A stretch of 54,583 nt of DNA from UBA11710 sp049287025 (GCA_049287025.1 JBAQFA010000019.1:1-54583), one strand, 5' to 3'; counted from the stretch's first letter, positions 40,036 to 50,390 are shown. The notes: generated from the sequence alone by a model not told the origin. A program made the numbers and translations.

Positions 40036-40154
40036 CGTTCATTCCGAGCATAGTGAGGAATCTTTCCTACGCTATACGCTACAGAATTTATATTTAATGT
40101 TTAAAAAATAATTATCTTAAAAAGGATTCCTCACCCCTTCGGGGATTCGGAATG
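40036..40154. repeat. Dispersed CATTCCGAA/GAGGAATC-type repeat between fba and pfp
   Basis: CATTCCGAGCATAGTGAGGAATC at the left and GGATTCCTCACCCCTTCGG... GGAATG at the right form inverted copies around an AT-rich centre. Repeats of this CATTCCGA...GGAATC kind are found dispersed in many unrelated bacterial genomes. No gene is present. Confidence 0.65.
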
Positions 40155-40155
40155 A

Positions 40156-41343
40156 TCAAACGCTTACCGCCTCAATCTTACCAACCTTCGGCAACTCACC
40201 CACCAACGGCTTCACATAATCAATAAATTTTTGACTAACCATACTATCATTTACAAAGAATTCTTCTGGCATAGACTTTGTGCCATGGGCTACTTGTGAC
40301 AAATCTACCAACTCATAATTTACTTCATAATCTCCTGTGCGTTTAATAATTACGGATCCGTCCACATCACCAGACAAAGCATGTTTAACTGCCTGATAAC
40401 CAACTTCTCGAGCCTCTTTGACATCCACTTCACTCACACAGCCTACAAATGATCTTTGTAAATAACCAAAAGTATCTACTCGCACTCGAGAAATACCAGT
40501 TAAACTTTTTACTGTGTCAGCCAAGAGATCTCCCAAAATACCTGTCCCAGATAATTGCACATTACCATGAGCGTCACGTTCCACTTGTTTGGCTAATTTA
40601 ATAGCAATCGGCACCCCCTCTTCATCAGCAATACCTTCAGAAACAGCCACCACACACCGACCATATTTTTCATAAATTTCTTTTACATCACGAACAAAAT
40701 GATGAACATTAAAAACTTTTTCTGGGGTATAAATTAAATGTGGACCATCACTCTCATCTTGTTTGGCCAAGATTGATGAGGCAGTCAAAAATCCCGCATG
40801 CCGACCCATTACCACACCAATGTAAACTCCTGATAAAGAAGCATTATCAAAATTAACTCCCATAAAGGCTTGGGCAACAAACTTGGCCGCTGAACCAAAA
40901 CCAGGAGTGTGATCATTTACTAGTAAATCATTATCAATAGTTTTTGGCACATGAATTACTCGCAGTTCATAACCAGCTTTTTTTGCTTCCTTGTTAACAA
41001 TATCACATACACTCGCGCCATCATTACCACCAATCAAAAAGAAATATCTAATATTATGACTCTCCATTACAGCAAACATCTTCTTGCAATATTCTTCATC
41101 TGGTTTGTCGCGTGTAGAACCCAAAGCTGAAGAGGGTGTCCCCGCCACCAATTCTAAATTTTCTTCTGTTTCGTTAGTTAAATCAATCAACTCATTATTC
41201 AAAATCCCCCGTACCCCATGTTTAGCTCCATAGATTTTTTCTATTTCACCAAATTTTCTAGCCTCCAAAATAATTCCAACCAAGCTTTGATTTATTACCA
41301 CTGTAGGACCACCACCCTGAGCAATAAGTAAGTTACCTTTCAT
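40156..41343 (-). CDS. Phosphofructokinase, pyrophosphate-dependent type
   Basis: The 395-residue protein has the PFK signatures LIAQGGGPTVVINQSLVG, GTPSSALGSTR, FFLIGGNDGAS, VPKTIDNDL, VVMGRHAGFLTASS and RVDTFGYLQRS. The Lys in PKTIDND and the GGND (not GGDG) loop are hallmarks of enzymes using pyrophosphate rather than ATP. The reaction (fructose-6-P to fructose-1,6-P2) is then reversible and saves ATP. It lies upstream of fba on the same strand. Confidence 0.9.
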   Translation of the reverse strand: MKGNLLIAQGGGPTVVINQSLVGIILEARKFGEIEKIYGAKHGVRGILNNELIDLTNETEENLELVAGTPSSALGSTRDKPDEEYCKKMFAVMESHNIRYFFLIGGNDGASVCDIVNKEAKKAGYELRVIHVPKTIDNDLLVNDHTPGFGSAAKFVAQAFMGVNFDNASLSGVYIGVVMGRHAGFLTASSILAKQDESDGPHLIYTPEKVFNVHHFVRDVKEIYEKYGRCVVAVSEGIADEEGVPIAIKLAKQVERDAHGNVQLSGTGILGDLLADTVKSLTGISRVRVDTFGYLQRSFVGCVSEVDVKEAREVGYQAVKHALSGDVDGSVIIKRTGDYEVNYELVDLSQVAHGTKSMPEEFFVNDSMVSQKFIDYVKPLVGELPKVGKIEAVSV

Positions 41344-41421
41344 AATACAAAAAATAGGGATTTAAAAAAAAGTATAGTAAGGGATAAAAATTCCTTATTC
41401 CTTACTCCTTATCTTACCAAA

Positions 41422-41446
41422 CAAAAACCACCCGGTCAACGGGTGG
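41422..41446 (-). terminator. Terminator of the acidic protein gene
   Basis: CCACCCG, loop TTGAC and CGGGTGG are followed on the minus strand by TTTTTGTTT, 19 bases after the stop. Confidence 0.85.
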
Positions 41447-41464
41447 CTAATTTGTATATATATT

Positions 41465-41824
41465 CTAATAATCTTCTTTGTCTTCTTCTATATCATCCTC
41501 TTTTTCCTCTAAACCAGTATCAACTGTTTCAACAATTTCTTCATCATCACTATTATAATTATCGTAATTTATTTCTCCACCCAAAGCCTGATCCCAAAGT
41601 TCATCAGCATCATGTTCCAGACCCAAATCTTCCGCATGATCCACATACCATTGTTCAAAAGCAACGCGTAATTCATCAGCATCCGAAGCGTTTTCAAACA
41701 TATCTTCTAACAAAGCATACTTTTCCTGATGAGACATAGCCATGTCTTCTTCCATTTCTTCAAATAAACCTTGCATGTGAGCCAAGACTGACTCTTTTAC
41801 TTCTTCGTAAGTTTTTTCTGTCAT
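41465..41824 (-). CDS. Acidic hypothetical protein
   Basis: ATG 41824 gives 119 residues, strongly acidic, helical in the first 90 (VLAHMQGLFEEMEEDMAM, YALLEDMFENASDADELRVA) and ending in a run of Asp/Glu (KEDDIEEDKEDY). No known domain is recognised. The frame upstream of 41824 is not conserved-looking and contains no better start. A clear terminator follows, so it is its own unit. Confidence 0.65.
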   Translation of the reverse strand: MTEKTYEEVKESVLAHMQGLFEEMEEDMAMSHQEKYALLEDMFENASDADELRVAFEQWYVDHAEDLGLEHDADELWDQALGGEINYDNYNSDDEEIVETVDTGLEEKEDDIEEDKEDY

Positions 41825-41924
41825 ATTTTTATATTGATGTTTAAATTTCAATAAAAAGAATATAACATTTATAAAAACCCTTGGCAAGGGGGGTGGGGTG
41901 TGGACAAACGTCATGATGCATGAT

Positions 41925-42000
41925 ACAGATAGCAAATAACAATTTGCCAAAAACAAATTTTTGTTTTATCATTGTTATGTGCTATCTGTTATCTGATTAT
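41925..42000. repeat. Intergenic word repeat (AGATAGCAAATAACA/TGTTATCTG type)
   Basis: ACAGATAGCAAATAACA at the left and GTGCTATCTGTTATCTG at the right are inverted copies around an inner AAAACAAATTTTTGTTTT palindrome; the right copy ends directly at the ExoIII start codon. Confidence 0.65.
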
Positions 42001-42783
42001 ATGACCACCCTAATGAGTTGGAACGTCAATGGTATTCGCGCCTGTCTTAGAAACGGTTTTCTTAGTGTTTTAAAAAAATATCAACCAGACATTCTAGGTT
42101 TACAAGAAGTGAAGATTGCTGAAAAAGATCGAGGTAAAGCCGAATTAGATTTCCCTGGTTATACTGAATATTGGCACTCAGCCGAACGGCCAGGCTATGC
42201 TGGCACCGCCATTTTAATTAATGAAAAATTTTTAAAAACTAATCCGGTTTTATCTGTTGTAAATGGACTTAATCATAATCAGTTCGATCACGAGGGGCGA
42301 GTACAAACTATTGAATTTGAAAAGTTTTACTTTGTAAACGCTTACTTCCCCAACACTCGTCATGATTTATCTAGATTAGATTTTAAAATTGAATTTAATA
42401 ATAAAATTTTTAAACACATCAAATCTCTAGAAAAAAATAAACCAGTCATTTTTACTGGCGATTTTAATGTCGCTCATACCGAAATTGATTTAGCCAATCC
42501 AAAAGAAAACGAACATAACGCTGGTTTCACAATTGAAGAACGAAATAGTTTTGATAAATTTTTAAATAAGAATATGATTGATACCTTCAGACTATTTCAT
42601 CCAAAAGAAATAAAATATACTTGGTGGGGATATAGATTTAATTGTCGCGCCAGAAATATCGGTTGGCGTATAGACTATTTTATAGCAAACAAAATTCTTC
42701 AAAAAAACATTCTCAAGGCAGAAATTTTGGATTCTGTAATGGGGTCAGATCATTGTCCAATTAGACTGGATATAAAATTATGA
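42001..42783 (+). CDS. xth: Exodeoxyribonuclease III / AP endonuclease
   Basis: ATG 42001 gives 260 residues with ExoIII motifs: MSWNVNGIRACL, ILGLQEVKI (metal Glu), VNAYFPNTRHDLSRLDFK, FTGDFNVAHTEIDL, WWGYRFNCRARNIGWRIDYF and GSDHCPI. It nicks DNA at abasic sites during base excision repair. It shares a 4-base ATGA overlap with the next gene. Base-damage repair is also served by endonuclease Q at 12-13 kb. Confidence 0.95.
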   Translation: MTTLMSWNVNGIRACLRNGFLSVLKKYQPDILGLQEVKIAEKDRGKAELDFPGYTEYWHSAERPGYAGTAILINEKFLKTNPVLSVVNGLNHNQFDHEGRVQTIEFEKFYFVNAYFPNTRHDLSRLDFKIEFNNKIFKHIKSLEKNKPVIFTGDFNVAHTEIDLANPKENEHNAGFTIEERNSFDKFLNKNMIDTFRLFHPKEIKYTWWGYRFNCRARNIGWRIDYFIANKILQKNILKAEILDSVMGSDHCPIRLDIKL

Positions 42784-43544
42784 AAAAAATTTTTGAGGTT
42801 TTAAAAATCTATTTTTTTTGTTTACTTTTTTCAATGATTTTTGGTTTTGTGACTTCACAATTTACAGATAATCATTATGTACAAGTTTTGTTATATTGTT
42901 TTGGCCTTTATTTACCAATTCTACTAAACAAAAAATATTCAAAAGAAAATTACAAAACAATTAAAGTTGTTTTCCCCTGGATAATAATTATTACTATTTT
43001 GCCTTTTTTATATCTTTCTCCGGCTTTCATCTTTTTGTCAGATAATAAGATAAAATCATATTTGGAAAACTTTTCTCCATTATCTATATTTCTCACATTT
43101 ATTGCCATCGCTGTCTATGCTTTTTTTGAAGAAACGGTTTGGCGAGGATATTTTTATGATAAATTATATAAGATTGGCTGGCTCAAAATGAACATTTTAA
43201 TTGGATTTTTATGGGCAGTTTGGCACTATCCAGCCATAATTTATGGAACATACATATCAAGTTTTAATGCATTACAAGTTTTAATCTTTACAATAAATAT
43301 AATGCTTTTAAATTTTATATTTTCCACCATCAGAAGAAAAAACAGTCTTACTTTTGCTATTTTAATTCATGCTTCCTATAATATTATTTACAATTCAATT
43401 GACAGACTTTATAAAATTTCTTGGAACGAAAGCAGTTTATTTTTCACTTTTTCTCTCTTAGTTGTAATTATATTTTTTAAATTCTGGAAAAAACCACCGT
43501 GGTTCAAACTCCCGACTTGGCTTGGAAATACATTCCACATCTAA
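42780..43544 (+). CDS. CPBP-family intramembrane metalloprotease
   Basis: The 254-residue protein has about eight membrane helices and the CPBP (Abi/Rce1-like) motifs FFEETVWRGYFYDKLY, WAVWHYPAIIYG and AILIHASYN, giving the Glu-Glu, His and His/Asn catalytic set. Such proteases act in protein secretion, bacteriocin immunity or cell-surface processing. Its ATG overlaps the ExoIII stop. Its own stop lies inside a hairpin. Confidence 0.85.
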   Translation: MKKIFEVLKIYFFCLLFSMIFGFVTSQFTDNHYVQVLLYCFGLYLPILLNKKYSKENYKTIKVVFPWIIIITILPFLYLSPAFIFLSDNKIKSYLENFSPLSIFLTFIAIAVYAFFEETVWRGYFYDKLYKIGWLKMNILIGFLWAVWHYPAIIYGTYISSFNALQVLIFTINIMLLNFIFSTIRRKNSLTFAILIHASYNIIYNSIDRLYKISWNESSLFFTFSLLVVIIFFKFWKKPPWFKLPTWLGNTFHI

Positions 43545-43574
43545 AATAATTGCAACTAAACGGCAATTATTTTT
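43543..43574 (+). terminator. Terminator after the CPBP gene, resembling the Zur-type operator
   Basis: AAAATAATTGC and GCAATTATTTT form an 11-bp stem with loop AACTAAACG, and T-rich sequence follows. It begins in the stop codon. The core AATTGCAACTAAACGGCAATT is similar to the inverted repeat AATTGCAA-N5-TTGCAATT at 43957, so a regulator might bind here too. Confidence 0.65.
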
Positions 43575-43588
43575 ATTATCATATTACC

Positions 43589-43616
43589 TTGACTTTTACC
43601 TATTTTATGATATTAT
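43589..43616 (+). promoter_or_regulatory. Probable promoter of the SemiSWEET gene
   Basis: TTGACT (43589-43594) and TATTAT (43611-43616) are 16 bases apart, 25 bases ahead of ATG 43641. Confidence 0.55.
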
Positions 43617-43640
43617 AAAAGCAATAAAATTAGCCAAAAT

Positions 43641-43922
43641 ATGACATTTTACAATCTTAATGAAATAATCGGTTGGATCGGTGGAGCCCTATTTAGCATC
43701 TGTGCCCTGCCCCAGGTAATTCATACTTGGAAAACTAAAGACACCAAGGGACTTTCCATGCTATTTTTAATAATTTGGTTTGCCGGTGAAATCCTTTCCT
43801 TTTTTTATGTAATATCAAAAGACATAATTACTGATATTTTTCATTTTCCTCTTTATCTAAATTATAGTTTAAACATCATCTTAATTTTTTATCTTTTTTA
43901 CGCAAAAATTAAATATAAATAG
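43641..43922 (+). CDS. SemiSWEET/PQ-loop small transporter
   Basis: The 93-residue protein has three membrane helices and the PQ-loop signature CALPQVIHTWKTKDTKGLS in the first. One such three-helix unit is a SemiSWEET, which dimerises to move sugars across the membrane in either direction. The substrate is not known. It has its own promoter and lies next to the metal-regulated unit, without overlap. Confidence 0.85.
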   Translation: MTFYNLNEIIGWIGGALFSICALPQVIHTWKTKDTKGLSMLFLIIWFAGEILSFFYVISKDIITDIFHFPLYLNYSLNIILIFYLFYAKIKYK

Positions 43923-43930
43923 ACATCCTA

Positions 43931-43959
43931 TTGACAAAGTTTTTAATATATAATATAAT
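43931..43959 (+). promoter_or_regulatory. Consensus promoter of the Zur-like/ZIP operon
   Basis: TTGACA (43931-43936) and TATAAT (43954-43959) with a 17-base spacer: a perfect match. Confidence 0.9.
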
Positions 43960-43977
43960 TGCAACTGAATTGCAATT
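43957..43977 (+). promoter_or_regulatory. Likely Fur/Zur-family operator
   Basis: AATTGCAA-CTGAA-TTGCAATT is a perfect inverted repeat overlapping the end of the -10 and the transcription start, directly ahead of the Fur-family gene. A bound repressor would block initiation, so autoregulation is likely. Confidence 0.75.
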
Positions 43978-43985
43978 CTTTTTTT

Positions 43986-44369
43986 ATGCCAAATTTAGAC
44001 ACCCTAAAACAAGCTGGCTATAAACTTACTCCACCGAGACAAAAAATTTGTGAACAGATTGAGAAGCTGGATGGTATTTTTTGTGCCAAACAAATCATAA
44101 AAAAACTAACAAAAATTGACCGAGTAAGTGTGTACCGTAATTTAGAACTTTTAGAAAAACTAAAATTAATTCGGCCAGCTATCAATATTAAAGGTGAACA
44201 ATTTTACGAAAAAAATAACGAAACACACCACCATCATCATATTGTCTGTACTGAATGTATGGAGACTGAGTGTGTAGATTGTACTGAACCAAAAATTAAA
44301 CAAACTAAAAAATTTACTAATTTAAATCATTTATTAATTTTTACTGGCATCTGCCACAAATGTAGTTAA
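43986..44369 (+). CDS. Fur-family metal regulator, probably Zur-like
   Basis: ATG 43986 gives 127 residues. The winged helix is GYKLTPPRQKICEQI and VSVYRNLELLEKLKLI. Metal sites follow: a His cluster at 81-85, C88/C91 (CTEC), C96/C99 and C123/C126 (CHKC), which fit the Zn structural site and a regulatory site. The ZIP transporter gene one base downstream suggests control of zinc (or iron/manganese) import. A perfect operator overlaps its promoter. Confidence 0.88.
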   Translation: MPNLDTLKQAGYKLTPPRQKICEQIEKLDGIFCAKQIIKKLTKIDRVSVYRNLELLEKLKLIRPAINIKGEQFYEKNNETHHHHHIVCTECMETECVDCTEPKIKQTKKFTNLNHLLIFTGICHKCS

Positions 44370-44370
44370 T

Positions 44371-45144
44371 ATGCAAGCAATAATTTATTCCATTCTAAGT
44401 GTAATCGTTGTTAGTTTAATTTCTTTAATTGGTCTAGCTTCAATTTCCCTTAAAGAAGACCGTCTAAGAAAAATTTTAATTTATTTGGTAAGTTTTTCTG
44501 CTGGAGCTCTACTTGCTGACGCCTTTATTCATCTTTTACCAGAAGCAGTGGAAGAGTCTGGTTTTACTTTACAAGTTTCAATTTATATATTACTTGGTAT
44601 TGGCCTTTCCTTTGTCATGGAAAAAATTATTCACTGGCACCATTGTCACCACACTCATTCTAATAAATGCCTGGAAGAACATCACAACCATGCCCACATT
44701 GTGCCTTTTGCCAAAATGAATCTGATTGGCGACACAGTCCATAATTTTATTGACGGTTTAATTATCGGTGGCAGTTATTTGGTCAGTATTCCACTTGGTC
44801 TAGCTACCACTTTTGCTGTAATTCTACACGAAATTCCTCAAGAAATTGGCGATTTTGGTATTCTTTTACACGGCGGTTACACCAGAAAAAAAGCTTTATT
44901 TTTAAATTTTATTACTGGATTAACGGCTGTACTCGGAGCTGTCGTTGCCATTTTAGTTAGTGGGATTATCCCTCATCTTACAGAATTTTTAATCCCTTTT
45001 GCCGCTGGTAGTTTTATTTATATTGCCGGTTCAGACTTAGTACCAGAACTTCACAAAGAAACTAATGCCAGAAAATCTACACTTCAACTTCTTATTTCTA
45101 TACTCGGAGTTTTTGTAATGATGGCGTTGTTGTTGCTTGAATAA
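44371..45144 (+). CDS. ZIP-family divalent metal transporter
   Basis: The 257-residue protein has about eight helices, with the ZIP signature HNFIDGLIIGGSY in helix 4 and HEIPQEIGDFGILLHGG in helix 5, which line the metal path. The loop before it is His-rich (HWHHCHHTHS and EEHHNHAHIV) and may bind zinc in the cytoplasm. It probably imports Zn2+ (or Fe2+/Mn2+). It is in an operon behind the Zur-like regulator. Confidence 0.92.
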   Translation: MQAIIYSILSVIVVSLISLIGLASISLKEDRLRKILIYLVSFSAGALLADAFIHLLPEAVEESGFTLQVSIYILLGIGLSFVMEKIIHWHHCHHTHSNKCLEEHHNHAHIVPFAKMNLIGDTVHNFIDGLIIGGSYLVSIPLGLATTFAVILHEIPQEIGDFGILLHGGYTRKKALFLNFITGLTAVLGAVVAILVSGIIPHLTEFLIPFAAGSFIYIAGSDLVPELHKETNARKSTLQLLISILGVFVMMALLLLE

Positions 45145-45145
45145 A

Positions 45146-45240
45146 AGTAATTGGTAAATAGTAAATGGTAATTATGTTACACACAGAAGAATGGATTGGA
45201 GGCAATTACAAATTACCAATTACTAATTACTTAGTTCTTC
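45146..45240. repeat. Intergenic word repeat (TAATTGGTAA/TTACCAATTA type)
   Basis: GTAATTGGTAAATAGTAAATGG at the left and CAATTACAAATTACCAATTAC at the right are inverted copies around a short GGATTGGAGG-containing centre. The gap before lgt has no gene. Confidence 0.65.
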
Positions 45241-45253
45241 AAAACACAAAACT

Positions 45254-46057
45254 ATGTTTATCAATAATATAAATCCAATACTATTTAATTGGGGAATAAT
45301 CAACATTCGCTGGTATGGTCTCTTTTTAGCCATTGGTATTGGCTTGTCTGTTTGGATAATTACAAAATTATTTAAACAAAACAAACTTCCAACTAATTTG
45401 GCATTTGATTTGTGCACCTGGTTGATTGTTGGTGGACTAATCGGTGCCAGGCTTGGAGAAATATTATTTTATGAACCAGCCTATTATTTTTCTCATCCCC
45501 TAGAAATGATTATGATAAACCACGGTGGACTGTCTAGTCATGGTATGACAATTGGACTTATTATTACCTTCTTCTTATTTATACGCCTAAACCCCTCTCC
45601 TTTTAGGAGAGGGACAGGGGGTGAGGTCTTCTGGAAAACTATCTTAGACTTAGTTATCATTCCCATTCCCCTATTAGCTTCATTTATTAGAATTGGAAAT
45701 TTCTTTAATTCAGAAATCGTTGGCAAAGCTACTAATCTGCCTTGGGGGGTTTATTTTCCGAATTATGAACTAAACCCCATTCTCCGTCATCCATCACAAA
45801 TCTATGAAGCCCTACTCGCTCTAACTATATTCTATATTCTATATTCTATTTACAAAAAATATCAAAATTACTTACCAAATCTTTTCATTTTCCACTCATT
45901 TCTTTTCCTCTATTTTACTTCAAGATTCGCCATTGAATTTGTCAAAGAATTTCCGACTTATTTTGGCCTAACCACTGGGCAGTGGCTAAGTGTGCCGTTT
46001 ATAATTTGGGGTGTATGGTGGTTTGTAAATTTTAAAGTTAAAAAACAGACAAAATAA
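45254..46057 (+). CDS. lgt: Prolipoprotein diacylglyceryl transferase
   Basis: The 267-residue membrane protein has Lgt motifs: WYGLFLAIGIG, GARLGEILFYEP, HGGLSSHGMTIG and FIRIGNFFNSEIVG with the catalytic Arg, then the C-terminal TGQWLSVP. It attaches diacylglycerol to the lipobox Cys of lipoproteins such as that encoded at 2012-2575. The loop residues 112-125 (LNPSPFRRGTGGEV) are encoded by a palindromic repeat inserted in frame. Confidence 0.93.
   Translation: MFINNINPILFNWGIINIRWYGLFLAIGIGLSVWIITKLFKQNKLPTNLAFDLCTWLIVGGLIGARLGEILFYEPAYYFSHPLEMIMINHGGLSSHGMTIGLIITFFLFIRLNPSPFRRGTGGEVFWKTILDLVIIPIPLLASFIRIGNFFNSEIVGKATNLPWGVYFPNYELNPILRHPSQIYEALLALTIFYILYSIYKKYQNYLPNLFIFHSFLFLYFTSRFAIEFVKEFPTYFGLTTGQWLSVPFIIWGVWWFVNFKVKKQTK
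45588..45626. repeat. In-frame palindromic repeat inside lgt
   Basis: CCCCTCTCCTTTTAGGAGAGGG followed by ACAGGGGGTGAGG: a palindrome with a G-rich arm, in a loop between two membrane helices. It encodes NPSPFRRGTGGEV and preserves the frame. Confidence 0.65.
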
Positions 46058-46088
46058 AAAAAGACCCTTACTTAGGTCATTCACACAT

Positions 46089-46108
46089 ATTCTCCATAAC
46101 AGGAGAAT
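46089..46108 (+). terminator. Terminator of lgt
   Basis: ATTCTCC, loop ATAACA and GGAGAAT are followed by TATTTTTTG, 31 bases after the stop. Confidence 0.8.
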
Positions 46109-46111
46109 TAT

Positions 46112-46205
46112 TTTTTGTTGGGACGGACTGAACCTGTCCCGAGGTTAGCTGACATCGGATTTGTATCCTTGCCAACACAACACCTCAGAGCTAAACCGTT
46201 TCTGT
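46112..46205 (-). other. Structured 3' region of the small membrane protein gene
   Basis: On the minus strand GGTTTAGCT pairs with AGCTAACC, CTGAGG with CCTCGG, and GGGAC with GTCCC around GGTTCAGTCC. The last hairpin resembles a tRNA T-arm, but no full tRNA fold can be built (only about 60 bases between matching acceptor arms). It may be a stable 3' untranslated RNA. Confidence 0.4.
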
Positions 46206-46451
46206 CTACTTTTTCCTCTCTTTTGGAACTTCTATTCCTTCAAATATTTTTTCCAATTCTGCATCACTCAGAAATACTACACACGCCAGTACCGAAGTGG
46301 TAAACGTAGTAATCCCAAAAATAATGAAATGAACCAGAAGTGACACGTTGCCAAAGTACAAAAGGATAATCTCCAAAGTCACCACGATCATCACCCGGAA
46401 GATAAAAGCATCCACGGTCATTTTCCTTGATCCGCCTTGTTTGGTGTTCAT
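46206..46451 (-). CDS. Small two-helix membrane protein
   Basis: ATG 46451 gives 81 residues with two hydrophobic helices (FIFRVMIVVTLEIILLYF and HFIIFGITTFTTSVLACVVF) and a charged C-terminus (LEKIFEGIEVPKERKK). GGGAGGG, a good Shine-Dalgarno, lies 8-9 bases upstream. A TTGACC-17-TATTAT promoter precedes it. No family is recognised. It is more GC-rich than its surroundings and has a structured 3' region. Confidence 0.65.
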   Translation of the reverse strand: MNTKQGGSRKMTVDAFIFRVMIVVTLEIILLYFGNVSLLVHFIIFGITTFTTSVLACVVFLSDAELEKIFEGIEVPKERKK

Positions 46452-46491
46452 CACACCGCCCTCCCTGTAGGTTGTAAAGAACTACAATTAT

Positions 46492-46520
46492 ATAATAAAT
46501 TTTATCCACTTTTTGGTCAA
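46492..46520 (-). promoter_or_regulatory. Probable promoter of the small membrane protein gene
   Basis: TTGACC (46520-46515) and TATTAT (46497-46492), 17 bases apart, on the minus strand, 40 bases ahead of the ATG. Confidence 0.55.
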
Positions 46521-46589
46521 TCTTCGGACCCTTGACATAAAAATTGTAATGCCCATCTAATTTATTTTTCCAAATAAAAAAGACCCAAT

Positions 46590-46698
46590 CTTGGCGACTA
46601 CCTACTCTTGCCTTGCGACTACCATCGGCGCAACTGGGCTTAACTTCTGTGTTCGATATGGGAACAGGTGTACCCCCAGCGCAAAAATCACCAAGATT
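46590..46698 (-). rRNA. rrf: 5S ribosomal RNA
   Basis: The minus strand carries the 5S core: GGGGGTACACCTGTTCCCAT, CGAACACAGAAGTTAAGC and GGTAGTCGCAAGGCAAGAGTAGG. Outer helix TTGG(TGA)/(TCG)CCAA is extended by AATC/GATT on both sides, and a T run follows, so the outer pairing may double as the operon terminator. Ends are approximate. Confidence 0.93.
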
Positions 46699-46765
46699 GG
46701 ATCTTTTTTAAATTTTCAATAAAGCTTTCTAAATTTATTCAAAGCACAGCTTTGTGTTTCCATAG

Positions 46766-49774
<3,009 letters not shown>

Positions 49775-49799
49775 CACTATAGAAACACAAAAACGTGCT

Positions 49800-49988
49800 T
49801 CTATTATTTATTATTGTTCCTACGCAATAATAATTTTGCTTATTTGCTTTTGCTTTAATTTAGTTTGCTTTATTGCTTTGAATTGTAATGGACTGTCCAG
49901 ATCTTATCTCACTTGTTGTTCCATTTTTTAGATCAACCTTGTTAGATAACATCTGTGAAATCTTTTTTAAATCAATGTAATCAGTGTC
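49800..49988. other. Non-coding stretch upstream of 23S with AAGCAAA-type words
   Basis: The minus strand holds repeated AAGCAAA/AAAGCAAT words (49840-49880), a direct leader of 23S, followed upstream by AATCTGTG-type words at 49946-49985. No gene and no clear 23S promoter can be named. Confidence 0.4.
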
Positions 49989-50157
49989 AAAAAAAGACTG
50001 CCATCAAGCAGTCAGTTAGACAATAAATTGTCTGCCCTATATGCTTGGATTATTTGAGTATAATTTTTTAGAAGTAAACATGTTGAATTGTTTATCTATT
50101 GTTATATACCCAGAGGTCCAAGACGCAGTCGGGACGTGGTGCACTCATTTCAAGCGC
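49989..50157 (-). ncRNA. Candidate small RNA with promoter and terminator
   Basis: A consensus promoter (50164-50192) would start a minus-strand transcript near 50157, and a perfect terminator (GACTGC, loop TTGATG, GCAGTC, then seven T) ends it at about 49989, giving about 169 bases. No start-to-stop frame of note lies inside. The 5' part folds into GCGCT/AGTGC and then a long stem CCA-GTCC-GAC/GTC-GGAC-TGG; AGACAAT/ATTGTCT follows before the terminator. I cannot match it to 6S, SRP RNA, tmRNA or RNase P RNA. Confidence 0.6.
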
Positions 50158-50163
50158 CTGACA

Positions 50164-50192
50164 ATTTTACATTATATATAAATCTGTGTCAA
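50164..50192 (-). promoter_or_regulatory. Promoter of the candidate small RNA
   Basis: TTGACA (50192-50187) and TAAAAT (50169-50164) with a 17-base spacer on the minus strand. Confidence 0.75.
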
Positions 50193-50311
50193 GTCTAGGG
50201 GTGTGGATAGAATGTGTATATTACAAATATCAAATTTTGGCTGGGTTGATATTAAAAATATGTATATAAAATATGGTATTTTTTGTTACTAAAAACTGTA
50301 GCTTTTTTATA

Positions 50312-50340
50312 TTGACAAAAGCCTAAAAATGTAGTATACT
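50312..50340 (+). promoter_or_regulatory. Consensus promoter of the GC-rich locus
   Basis: TTGACA (50312-50317) and TATACT (50335-50340) with 17 bases between. Transcription should start near 50347, at the foot of the hairpin described next. Confidence 0.85.
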
Positions 50341-50345
50341 TTTTC

Positions 50346-50365
50346 GTTGCTTCGGGAGGAGCAAC
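50346..50365 (+). promoter_or_regulatory. 5'-terminal hairpin presenting a Shine-Dalgarno in its loop
   Basis: GTTGCT and AGCAAC pair around loop TCGGGAGG, which contains the GGAGG ribosome-binding sequence. As the very 5' end of the transcript this could protect the RNA or control translation. Confidence 0.55.
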
Positions 50366-50390
50366 CTGATCAACTTTGTCGAGCAAGACG

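Noticed and set aside
45146..45240. CRISPR array in repeat-rich gaps
   Set aside because: Units are 6-11 bases, imperfect and in both orientations with no regular spacers; no cas genes are present.
46130..46205. Possible tRNA (T-arm-like GGTTCAGTCC hairpin)
   Set aside because: No complete cloverleaf can be built; the matching acceptor arms enclose only about 60 bases.
49989..50157. Identification of the small RNA as 6S or SRP RNA
   Set aside because: It lacks the long closed rod of 6S and the GGAA-capped loop of SRP RNA.
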